A program made the translations under genes and the position numbers. A DNA stretch of 64,000 nt from Chloroflexota bacterium (GTDB taxonomy: Bacteria; Chloroflexota; Anaerolineae; Aggregatilineales; J027): the NCBI GenBank assembly GCA_016234595.1, contig JACRBG010000007.1, positions 50,353 through 114,352 on the forward strand. Direction: 5' to 3'. This document shows, one piece after another, positions 17,012 to 24,910 of the stretch; position 1 is the stretch's first letter; each line of letters opens with the position of its first letter. The notes below the pieces were generated by a model. It did not search any database, was not told the DNA's origin, and saw only the letters and a list, made by a program, of their open reading frames with translations.

Positions 17012-18127
17012 ATGGTACGCATCCTCGTTGCCGAAGATAACCAAAATTTGATTTACCAGCTTCAAATTGAACTTACCATGCAAGGCTATGAAGTCAGTTG
17101 CGCTCTGGATGGACTAGAGGCCTTAGAACACCTTAAAAACCAACCTACGCCCGACTTGATTATCAGCGATGTTAGTATGCCTCGCATGGATGGATTTGAG
17201 TTTTACAGGGCTGTACGCAACAACCCGGCATGGCTTGATATTCCATTCATCCTTTTGACTGCCCGTGATAGTGACGCTGATAAAGATTTAGGTTATGGGT
17301 TGGGGGTAGATGATTATATTGTCAAGCCTTTTCAAACTGAACATTTACTGCGGGTAATTACCGCTAAACTTAAACGTCGCCAGATGTTACAAGCCTCATT
17401 AGAAGACCAACGCACGGCCCTAGAACGGGTGAAAAAAGACCTTACCCAAATGGTCGCCCACGAGTTGCGTACCCCCTTGGTATCCATTAACTTGGTGCTT
17501 CAAATCATCTCGCGTCAAATGGGTCAACTTTCCGAAGCCCAACTTCATGAATTATTGGATACGATGAGTGCGGGCAGCAACCGCCTAAATCGCCTAACCG
17601 ACCAAATGGTTTTCCTGACCCAGCTTGAGGCGGGGGCGCTGACCCAAGAGGGCATTTTGGAGTCAGGTTTTCCAACGAATTTATCGGACATTGTGGCAGC
17701 GGCTATTAAACGTGCTCGATTATTTGCCTATCGTCAGCCCGATATTCCAGTGCAACTAAACGAACGTGACCGTCAAATCAAAGTCACCTGTGACAAGCGT
17801 GCTTTAGAACATGCTTTTGCCGAGGTCATTTCGAATGCGATGGTGTTTTCCCCCTCAGATGGATCGGTCGAAGTAAATCAATGGCAATCGAATGGGCGTA
17901 CATGGGTGAGTGTTACCGATCACGGTATCGGTATGTCATCCGACCAAGTCAGTCGGGCCATGCAGAAATTCCAACAGATTAACCGGGAATCCCAAGAACA
18001 GCAGGGCGTTGGGTTGGGTTTGCCTTTGGCAATCAACATCATTGAAGCGCATGGGGGCAGCCTAGCCATCAAGTCGGCTCTTGGCAACGGAACCCAAGTG
18101 TTGATTGAGCTACCCATACAATCATAG
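17012..18127 (+). CDS. REC-HisKA-HATPase response-regulator/kinase hybrid, second copy
   Basis: 371 residues, same architecture as the gene 17 bp upstream: receiver (VAEDNQN, phospho-acceptor LIISDVSMP near residue 55, VKPF), a linking helix, HisKA (VAHELRTP near residue 150) and HATPase (EVISNAMVFSP, TDHGIGMSSDQ, GVGLGLPL). The two proteins are clear paralogues but well diverged. Together with the PAS/GAF kinase they form a three-protein signalling cluster with no recognisable transcriptional output, so the final target must lie elsewhere or be a protein-protein interaction. Confidence 0.92.
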   Translation: MVRILVAEDNQNLIYQLQIELTMQGYEVSCALDGLEALEHLKNQPTPDLIISDVSMPRMDGFEFYRAVRNNPAWLDIPFILLTARDSDADKDLGYGLGVDDYIVKPFQTEHLLRVITAKLKRRQMLQASLEDQRTALERVKKDLTQMVAHELRTPLVSINLVLQIISRQMGQLSEAQLHELLDTMSAGSNRLNRLTDQMVFLTQLEAGALTQEGILESGFPTNLSDIVAAAIKRARLFAYRQPDIPVQLNERDRQIKVTCDKRALEHAFAEVISNAMVFSPSDGSVEVNQWQSNGRTWVSVTDHGIGMSSDQVSRAMQKFQQINRESQEQQGVGLGLPLAINIIEAHGGSLAIKSALGNGTQVLIELPIQS

Positions 18128-18248
18128 TCCACTTGACTAGCTGGACAGTGACTTTTTGTACTGTTGGCAGGTCGCTAGGTTGGGTAAACATAATCATTAG
18201 ACAGGGAGATGAAAAAGCAATTGTAGATCATCAATAAAAGGAACTCTA

Positions 18249-19802
18249 ATGCCCCGTAATGATCCGCGTATTCTTGAACTTCGTGCATTACGCGAAAAAT
18301 CTAGACAGGGTGGCGGTGTCCAGCGCATCGAAAAACAACATCAAAAAGGCAAATTGACGGCCCGTGAGCGCCTCAGTTTACTGCTTGACCCCGGCACATT
18401 CAATGAACTTGAACCCTTCATTACCCACCAAGGTGACCAATTATCGCCACAGGATGAAAAATATCTGGGCGAAGGCGTGGTCACGGGTTATGGTCAAATC
18501 GAAGGTCGGACGGTGTATCTTTATGCCCAAGATTTTACTATCCTCGGCGGTACGCTCAGCGAGATGCAGAGCCACAAAATTTGCCGCGTTATGGATTTAG
18601 CCCTGCGCAATGGCGTGCCGATTATTGGCTTGATTGATTCAGGCGGGGCACGGATTCAAGACGGTGTGAGCAGTCTGGTGGGCTATGCCGAGATTTTCCG
18701 CCGCAATGCCCAATATTCAGGGGTGATTCCCCAAATTAGCCTCATGCTTGGCCCATGTGCTGGTGGGGCAGCTTATTCCCCAGCTTTGACCGACATCCTC
18801 ATTATGGTCGAAAACTCCTCGTTTATGTTTTTGACCGGACCAGAGGTCATCAAAACAGTCACGAGCGAAGTGGTGGATGCTGAACAATTGGGTGGGGCCT
18901 ATGTCCATACGGCGGTCAGTGGGGTAGCACATTTGGCAGCCCCATCCGAAGCCGATGCACTAAAATTGTGCCGTCAGGTCATGAGTTATTTGCCCTCCAA
19001 CAACGTGGAGAATCCTCCCTATTTTCCACCCCAAGATGACCCCCTGCGGATGGATGAACGCCTCAACGAAATTGTGCCGTTAGATTCCACCACGCCCTAT
19101 CACATGCACGAAGTTATTGATTTAATCGTGGATGCGGGGTCGTTCCTAGAACTGCAACCCTATTGGGGTCAAAATACCATTACAGGCCTTGCGCGTATTG
19201 GTGGTCATAGCGTGGGGATTGTGGCGCAAGAACCGACCACAATGGCGGGAGTGATTGATATTGATGCTTCCGACAAGATGACCCGTTTTGTGCGGATGTG
19301 TGACTGCTTTAATGTCCCGATTGTCACCTTTGTGGATTCACCCGGATTCTTACCGGGGGTGGATCAGGAACATCGTGGCATCATCCGACACGGCGCGAAA
19401 CTGCTCTACGCCTACTCTGAAGCAACTGTTCCCAAAATCTGTGTCATTACCCGCAAAGCCTATGGTGGGGCCTATATTGTCATGAGCAGCAAGTATCTGG
19501 GCACCGACATCACCTATGCATGGCCGAGTGCCGAGGTTGCCGTGATGGGGCCAGAGGGCGCCGTGAGCATCATTCACAAAGCCCAGATTGAAAAAGCGGC
19601 AGACCCTGTGGCCGAACGTCAACGCCTCTTGGATGACTATCGCCGTAAATGGAACAACCCCTATCAAGCGGCAGGAGCCGGTCATGTGGATGATGTGATT
19701 GAACCCTCCGAAACCCGCCCCAAGATTATCGCTGCCCTTGCTGCCCTACGCGATAAATATGCCCCTAATCCGCCACGCAAACATGGCAATATGCCAGTAT
19801 GA
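18249..19802 (+). CDS. mmdA: Methylmalonyl-CoA decarboxylase alpha subunit (carboxyltransferase)
   Basis: Carboxyltransferase that moves CO2 from methylmalonyl-CoA to the biotin of the carrier subunit. The 517-residue protein has the crotonase-fold carboxyltransferase pattern: KLTARERLSLLLDPGTF near residue 35, SGGARIQDGV near residue 132, GPCAGGAAYSP near residue 167, and in the second half FVDSPGFLPG and the AYGGAYIVM loop. It resembles both propionyl-CoA carboxylase beta and MmdA; the delta, gamma and beta decarboxylase genes that follow decide for MmdA. The ATG at 18249 has AAGGA about 6 nt upstream. Confidence 0.92.
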   Translation: MPRNDPRILELRALREKSRQGGGVQRIEKQHQKGKLTARERLSLLLDPGTFNELEPFITHQGDQLSPQDEKYLGEGVVTGYGQIEGRTVYLYAQDFTILGGTLSEMQSHKICRVMDLALRNGVPIIGLIDSGGARIQDGVSSLVGYAEIFRRNAQYSGVIPQISLMLGPCAGGAAYSPALTDILIMVENSSFMFLTGPEVIKTVTSEVVDAEQLGGAYVHTAVSGVAHLAAPSEADALKLCRQVMSYLPSNNVENPPYFPPQDDPLRMDERLNEIVPLDSTTPYHMHEVIDLIVDAGSFLELQPYWGQNTITGLARIGGHSVGIVAQEPTTMAGVIDIDASDKMTRFVRMCDCFNVPIVTFVDSPGFLPGVDQEHRGIIRHGAKLLYAYSEATVPKICVITRKAYGGAYIVMSSKYLGTDITYAWPSAEVAVMGPEGAVSIIHKAQIEKAADPVAERQRLLDDYRRKWNNPYQAAGAGHVDDVIEPSETRPKIIAALAALRDKYAPNPPRKHGNMPV

Positions 19803-19814
19803 GGGTAAGAAAAA

Positions 19815-20153
19815 ATGGCTGAGAACCTTTCGACCGCTCTGCAAATCACAGCGATTGGCATGAGTCTGGTCTTTGGCGGGATTTTGATTTTGTGGGGTCT
19901 TATGACCGTGCTGTTGAGCCTGACCACGCCTAAAAACAAGGAAGCAGCGGTCGTTACCCCCAGCAAAACGAGTGAACCGAATGAGGCCTATGCGCGAAAG
20001 CAACAAGTGGCTGCGCTGGCCGTCGCTCTGGCATTGGCCCAAGAGCGCGATCAGCAAAAGCCCCAAGCTTTCCCCATGCCTCCCACTGCAATAGTCAGCG
20101 CATGGCAGGCAGTCATGCGGACGAATCAGCTAAAACGCCGAGGTACGCGATGA
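19815..20153 (+). CDS. mmdD: Decarboxylase delta subunit (OadG/MmdD-like membrane protein)
   Basis: Small membrane subunit that tethers and assembles the sodium-pumping decarboxylase. 112 residues: one N-terminal membrane span (about residues 11-37, AIGMSLVFGGILILWGLMTVL), then a polar, Ala/Gln-rich cytoplasmic tail. OadG-type proteins are poorly conserved, and the call rests on the single span with the ITAIGMSLVFGGI style plus its position between the alpha and biotin subunits. It starts 12 nt after mmdA and overlaps the biotin-carrier gene in an ATGA junction. Confidence 0.85.
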   Translation: MAENLSTALQITAIGMSLVFGGILILWGLMTVLLSLTTPKNKEAAVVTPSKTSEPNEAYARKQQVAALAVALALAQERDQQKPQAFPMPPTAIVSAWQAVMRTNQLKRRGTR

Positions 20154-20587
20154 AGTATCGAATGACGGTGAATAACCAAACCTATGAAGTTGAAATTGTA
20201 GATTTACATGCCTCCCCTGCTATTGTCATGGTAGATGGCGAACGTTTTGAAGTGCTGCCCGAAGCCCTTGTGGTGGAGATTGTTAAGCCTGCGCCCAAGC
20301 CCTCCAATAATCACAAACCAGTTGCGGCTTCCAATGGAAATGCTTCCATTCGACGCAATCCTAATGTCATTGCTGCGCCCATTCCGGGGGTTATAGATTC
20401 TGTGCTGGTCAAGGCGGGCGAGGTAGTCAACACTGGGCAAGAAGTCTGTGTCCTTGAAGCTATGAAGATGAAAAACATCATTCGGGCCAGCCGTGCCGGA
20501 CGAATTGAAGACATCAAGATCAGCGCAGGTCAGCAGGTCAAACACCACGATGTCCTCATGACGTTTGAGACAGAGGTGGCCCTATGA
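20150..20587 (+). CDS. mmdC: Biotin carboxyl carrier subunit of methylmalonyl-CoA decarboxylase
   Basis: Carries the carboxyl group between carboxyltransferase and membrane decarboxylase. The 145-residue protein has an N-terminal strand-rich region (MKYRMTVNNQTYEVEIVD), a Pro/Asn-rich hinge, and a C-terminal biotinyl domain with the biotinylation motif EAMKM near residue 105, preceded by APIPGVIDSVLVKAGE. The ATG at 20150 overlaps the mmdD stop; the frame extends further upstream inside mmdD, but that part is not convincing. It overlaps the beta-subunit gene by 4 nt. Confidence 0.94.
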   Translation: MKYRMTVNNQTYEVEIVDLHASPAIVMVDGERFEVLPEALVVEIVKPAPKPSNNHKPVAASNGNASIRRNPNVIAAPIPGVIDSVLVKAGEVVNTGQEVCVLEAMKMKNIIRASRAGRIEDIKISAGQQVKHHDVLMTFETEVAL

Positions 20588-21711
20588 ACTATGCCGAGTT
20601 ATGGGACGAACTGAGCAAAGGTATCACTCATTTCACGGCGGGCAATGTCTTGATGATGGGCGTCGGGGCGATCTTAATCGCACTGGCCGTGCTCAAAGAA
20701 TATGAACCAGTGTTGCTGCTGCCAATTGGTTTTGGCTGCATTTTAGCCAATATGCCCCTAACTGGCATGAATGACGCAGGTGGTTTGTTTGGGGTGCTGT
20801 ATGCCGCTGGCATCAAAACTGAATTGTTCCCCCTGCTTATTTTTGTAGGGGTGGGGGCGATGATTGATTTTAGCCCATTGTTGGCAATGCCGAGGATGGT
20901 CTTGCTGGGAGCGGCGGGTCAATTTGGCATATTTGGCACGCTGATTTTGGCAACCACGTTGGGTTTTTCCATTAATGAAGCGGCTTCGATTGGCGTGATT
21001 GGCGCCATTGATGGCCCGACCTCGATTTTTGTGGCGACCAAATTAGCCCCTAATTTACTCGCCCCCATTGCCGTCGCCGCTTATTCGTATATGAGTCTGA
21101 TTCCGATTATCCAACCCCCGCTGATTCGCTGGCTCACCACGCCTGCCGAGCGTCGTATCCACATGGACTATACTCCACGTCCTGTTTCGCCACGCACGCT
21201 GGTATTGTTCCCTGTGTGTGTTACGGTTGTGGTTGGTTTGTTGGTTCCAGATGCGACTCCCCTAATCAGCATGTTGATGTTGGGGAATCTGCTGCGCGAA
21301 AGCCATGTGGTTGACCGCCTTAGCAAAGCTGCCCAAAACGAACTGATTAACATCGCTACCCTATTTTTAGGGTTGACCATTGGCTCGACGATGGTGGCCT
21401 CGAAATTTTTGGAAGTGGATACCCTGTTGATTTTGGTCTTAGGGTTGATTGCTTTCATCCTCGATACTGTTGCGGGCCTATTGTTTGGCAAAGCGCTGTC
21501 CCGCCTGACCGGGGGCAAAATTAACCCCATCATCGGCGCGGCGGGGATTAGTGCCTTTCCGATGGCCGGACGACTGGCGGCCCAAATCGCCCAAGAAGAA
21601 GATTATGATAACTATATTCTGATGCACGCGATGGGGGCGAATACGGCTGGACAGCTAGGGAGTGTGATGGCTGGCGGCATTTTATTGGCGCTGGTTACAG
21701 GCGTTTTATAA
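20584..21711 (+). CDS. mmdB: Methylmalonyl-CoA decarboxylase beta subunit (sodium pump)
   Basis: Integral membrane subunit that decarboxylates carboxybiotin and exports Na+. 375 residues with about nine or more hydrophobic spans. The functional signatures of OadB/MmdB/GcdB are present: the conserved Asp in GAIDGPTSIF near residue 142, the NLLRESHVV segment near residue 235, and GAAGISAFPMAGR near residue 315 (the Ser/Arg site in the last pore region). The gene completes the mmdA-D-C-B operon; all four genes are adjacent or overlapping. The cell can thus couple methylmalonyl-CoA breakdown to a sodium gradient (family knowledge). Confidence 0.95.
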   Translation: MNYAELWDELSKGITHFTAGNVLMMGVGAILIALAVLKEYEPVLLLPIGFGCILANMPLTGMNDAGGLFGVLYAAGIKTELFPLLIFVGVGAMIDFSPLLAMPRMVLLGAAGQFGIFGTLILATTLGFSINEAASIGVIGAIDGPTSIFVATKLAPNLLAPIAVAAYSYMSLIPIIQPPLIRWLTTPAERRIHMDYTPRPVSPRTLVLFPVCVTVVVGLLVPDATPLISMLMLGNLLRESHVVDRLSKAAQNELINIATLFLGLTIGSTMVASKFLEVDTLLILVLGLIAFILDTVAGLLFGKALSRLTGGKINPIIGAAGISAFPMAGRLAAQIAQEEDYDNYILMHAMGANTAGQLGSVMAGGILLALVTGVL

Positions 21712-21716
21712 GGACT

Positions 21717-21741
21717 AGTGGGCGGACTCTTTCTGCCCACT
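21717..21741. terminator. Hairpin between convergent mmdB and ppk
   Basis: AGTGGGC (21717-21723) pairs with GCCCACT (21735-21741) around an 11-nt loop. It is nested inside a second, longer inverted repeat (AGGACTAGT at 21711-21719 and its complement at 21759-21767). There is no strong T-run on the plus side, so terminator function is probable rather than certain. Confidence 0.55.
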
Positions 21742-21759
21742 AACCTTTGATAATTTGAA

Positions 21760-23883
21760 CTAGTCCTCGCCCCATGCCACCCGCGAACGACTACGCTCCA
21801 TCGCCCATTGTTGACTGTCGAGGGCCTGATCCCCTTCATTAGGATGTAGACGTATCCATGAACCATCTGGTTGCAAGACACGCGCTCGTGTGTTATCAGC
21901 CAATTGAACTTGCAAAATCTCCTCCCAGATAACGGTTTTTAGCTCCTCATCTTCCACGGGAAAAACGGTTTCGACACGGCGGCTTAGGTTGCGATTCATC
22001 ATATCGGCACTGCCCAGATACACCTCCGGTTGACCGCCATTGGTAAACCAATAAACCCGACTGTGTTCCAGAAACCGTCCCACAATGCTGCGAACATGAA
22101 TGTTTTCACTAACACCCGCCACGCCGGGTCGCAAACAGCAAATTCCCCGCGCAATAATATCAATATTCACCCCTGCCCGTGACGCCTCATATAGCTTGCG
22201 AATAATGGTAGGGTCGGTCAGGCTATTGGCTTTAAAAATAATATGGGCGGGGCGTCCAGCTTGGGCATGAGCACTTTCGCGTTCAATCATGGCAATCATG
22301 CGGGGGCGCAGATGTTCGGGAGCGACCAATATTTTGTGATAGGTTGCTTTAGGTGCATATCCTGTCAGGCGATTAAACAACTCCGTCACGTCGTCGGCAA
22401 TATCTTCGCGGCTGGTTAACCAACCCATATCCGTATAAAGACGAGCGGTGCTGGCGTTATAGTTCCCTGTACTCATATGCACATAACGGCGCAGGCGGTT
22501 TTGTTCACGGCGGATAATCAGCGCAACTTTGGCATGGGTTTTGAGACCCACCAAGCCATAGACCACATGCACCCCTTCAGCTTCCAAGCGGCGCGCCCAC
22601 ACGATATTATTTTCTTCATCAAAGCGGGCTTTTAGCTCGACTAATACGGCTACCTGTTTACCCGCCTCACGCGCCTCCAAAAGTGCCTTGACAATCGGGG
22701 AGTTGCTGCCAACCCGATAGAGAGTGGTTTTGATTGCCATAACATCGGGGTCATGGGCTGCTTGTTTAATCAAATCCACAATCGGGGTAAAAGAATCGTA
22801 GGGGTGTTGTAAAAGAATATCCTTGCGGCGAATTTCTTCAAAAATGCCTTGATCGGTCTCAAAAGCTGGATGATAAGCTGGAACAAAATTGGGATATTTG
22901 AGTTCAGGTATGTCAATATCGGTCAATTGGAAAAAATCAGCCATGCCCAACGGCCCTTCGATCTCATAGACGTCGGCGGGGCCTAAATCTAAATGCTCCA
23001 TCAAGACGCGGCGCATGGTTTGAGGCATAGCGGGTGTGACCATCAACAGAATCACTTCCCCGAAGCGTCGCTGGCGAATCCCACGTTCAATCGTTTCAAG
23101 TAAGTCCGAAGCCTCATCTTCGGCGATTTCCACATCGGCATCGCGGATGACCCGGAAGGGATGCACTTCTTCAATCTTCATGCCGGGAAATAATAAGTCG
23201 AGGCTGGCTTGGACAATATCTTCCAAAAACAGATAGGTATGGTGATTGTGATAGGGCTGGTCGTCGTAATGGGCCATCACCTCGGTCACGGAAATAAAAC
23301 GTCTTAAATTGCTGCTGACTGGAATTTTGAGCCGTGCAAAACGCGAATTGCCCTGCTCGTCGCGCAAGACCACCGCCAGATTGAGGCTGAGGTTAGAAAT
23401 ATGAGGGAAGGGCCGTCCGGGGTCAACCGCCAAGGGAGTTAAGACGGGGAAAATCTCTTGGCGAAAATACTCACGTACCGCATCACGTTGGTCAGTACTA
23501 AGATCAGCGGGAGAGATGATTTGGATATTATGTTGACCTAAGGCTGGCAAGATCTCATTTTTCCAACATTGACGCTCGATGCTTTGGGTTTCGACCACAA
23601 TGTTGCGGATGGCTAACATCTGTTCCAGTGGAGTCATGCCGTCAGCCGGGGTCTCGCTAATGCCTGCTAAGACTTGTTGACGTAGTCCTGCCACCCGAAT
23701 CATATAGAATTCATCAAGATTGTTGGAAAAAATCGCTAAGAATTTGACCCGTTCCAATAAAGGCAGGGTCGGGTCAAGGGCTTCTTCTAAAACCCGGCGA
23801 TTAAATTCAAGCCAACTGAGTTCTCGATTGATGTAAAAAGAGGGATGATTTAAATCAGGCTCAAGAGGTATAGGTGCGTCCAT
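21760..23883 (-). CDS. ppk1: Polyphosphate kinase 1
   Basis: Makes inorganic polyphosphate from ATP at the inner face of the membrane. The 707-residue length and order match PPK1: N-terminal FYINRELSWLEFNRRVLEEA, middle head domain, then the phospholipase-D-like catalytic halves. The autophosphorylated His is in YVHMSTGNYN near residue 445, and the second HKD-like site in LGSADMMNRNL near residue 605. No exopolyphosphatase lies beside it. It is divergent from a PhnP-like hydrolase gene. Confidence 0.96.
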   Translation of the reverse strand: MDAPIPLEPDLNHPSFYINRELSWLEFNRRVLEEALDPTLPLLERVKFLAIFSNNLDEFYMIRVAGLRQQVLAGISETPADGMTPLEQMLAIRNIVVETQSIERQCWKNEILPALGQHNIQIISPADLSTDQRDAVREYFRQEIFPVLTPLAVDPGRPFPHISNLSLNLAVVLRDEQGNSRFARLKIPVSSNLRRFISVTEVMAHYDDQPYHNHHTYLFLEDIVQASLDLLFPGMKIEEVHPFRVIRDADVEIAEDEASDLLETIERGIRQRRFGEVILLMVTPAMPQTMRRVLMEHLDLGPADVYEIEGPLGMADFFQLTDIDIPELKYPNFVPAYHPAFETDQGIFEEIRRKDILLQHPYDSFTPIVDLIKQAAHDPDVMAIKTTLYRVGSNSPIVKALLEAREAGKQVAVLVELKARFDEENNIVWARRLEAEGVHVVYGLVGLKTHAKVALIIRREQNRLRRYVHMSTGNYNASTARLYTDMGWLTSREDIADDVTELFNRLTGYAPKATYHKILVAPEHLRPRMIAMIERESAHAQAGRPAHIIFKANSLTDPTIIRKLYEASRAGVNIDIIARGICCLRPGVAGVSENIHVRSIVGRFLEHSRVYWFTNGGQPEVYLGSADMMNRNLSRRVETVFPVEDEELKTVIWEEILQVQLADNTRARVLQPDGSWIRLHPNEGDQALDSQQWAMERSRSRVAWGED

Positions 23884-23953
23884 AAGAAATTATACCGATA
23901 ATCTATTTATCCGATGATTTGAGCATTATAACATGGCTTTAGCCCCACGCACC

Positions 23954-23982
23954 CTGCCCATTCTGATGCAACGGGTTATAAT
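23954..23982 (+). promoter_or_regulatory. Candidate promoter for the PhnP-like gene
   Basis: TATAAT (23977-23982) is preceded 17 nt earlier by CTGCCC (23954-23959), a weak -35. It lies about 38 nt upstream of the ATG at 24020, and so argues against an earlier start at 23933. Confidence 0.4.
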
Positions 23983-24019
23983 TGCCCCAGCATTTTTTGA
24001 CCAAACGGATAATAAACGA

Positions 24020-24889
24020 ATGAAGATTGAAATTTTAGGCTCAGGCGGCGCGACCACCACACCGCGCCCTTTTTGTGAGTGCAGGGTGTGCCAACAAGCA
24101 CGAGCCAAAGGTCTGCCCTATAGCCGCATGGGGCCCTCGTATTTTATTCACGGGCCAAATTTGCTGGTGGATACCCCCGAAGAAATTGGGGTGATGCTCA
24201 ATCGCTCCAATATTATGCACGTCGAAGCTGCTACCTATAGCCATTGGCATCCTGACCATACGGCGGGTTTACGGGTTTTTGAAGCCCAACAAGTATTATG
24301 GGATTGGCCTCGCCAAAACCCAATCACGACAGTGTATCTCGCTGCCCAAGTTGCTCAAGATTTTGAACAGTGGTTAGCCCTTAAGGAACGCGCCGATTAT
24401 TTGGAAAACCACCAGCAGGTGATTCGGCAAATTCGTTTGGCTGACGGCGAAAACTTTACGATTAATGGCTTGACCGTGACCCCTATCAAAATGGCGGTGG
24501 GCTATGTCTATGCCTTTTTGTTGACGGAAGATCAAACTAATGTCTTGCTGGTCGTAGATGAGCTTTTTGAATGGATACCTCCGCCCAATTTGCCGCCCAT
24601 TGATTTGCTGATTCTGCCTGCCAGCCTATTTGAATTTGACCCATTCACTGGTGAGCGCATTATTCCAGCCAACCATCCGGTATTGGAGGTCGAATCCACC
24701 TTTACCGATTCACTGGATTTTATTCGGCAACTCAAGCCGAAACAAACCATTTTGTCGCACATTGAAGAGCCTTTTGGGTTTGACTATGACGATTATGGGC
24801 GCCTCAGCCAAAAACTAGCCACCGAGCAGCCCGATCTTGGCCCGGTGTCGTTTGCCTATGATCAATGGTTAGTAACCATCGGGGAATAA
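24020..24889 (+). CDS. Metallo-beta-lactamase-fold hydrolase, PhnP-like
   Basis: Cytosolic metallohydrolase of the PhnP/tRNase Z-like branch (phosphodiesterases). 289 residues. The start MKIEILGSGGATTTPRPFCEC includes the CxCxxC zinc cluster seen in PhnP-type proteins, and the metal site SHWHPDHTAG lies near residue 80 with later Asp (VVDELFEW) and His (LSHIEEP) ligands. No phosphonate genes are near, so the substrate is open. The ATG at 24020 is preferred to an upstream ATG at 23933 because the upstream peptide is not family-like and a -10 element lies inside it. Confidence 0.85.
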   Translation: MKIEILGSGGATTTPRPFCECRVCQQARAKGLPYSRMGPSYFIHGPNLLVDTPEEIGVMLNRSNIMHVEAATYSHWHPDHTAGLRVFEAQQVLWDWPRQNPITTVYLAAQVAQDFEQWLALKERADYLENHQQVIRQIRLADGENFTINGLTVTPIKMAVGYVYAFLLTEDQTNVLLVVDELFEWIPPPNLPPIDLLILPASLFEFDPFTGERIIPANHPVLEVESTFTDSLDFIRQLKPKQTILSHIEEPFGFDYDDYGRLSQKLATEQPDLGPVSFAYDQWLVTIGE

Positions 24890-24910
24890 CATCACTTAGA
24901 GGAACGATTC

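Noticed and set aside
18128..18160. Terminator after the chromosomal kinase cluster
   Set aside because: A weak GTCCA/TGGAC hairpin exists, but the T-run begins several bases later and the stem is only 5 bp.
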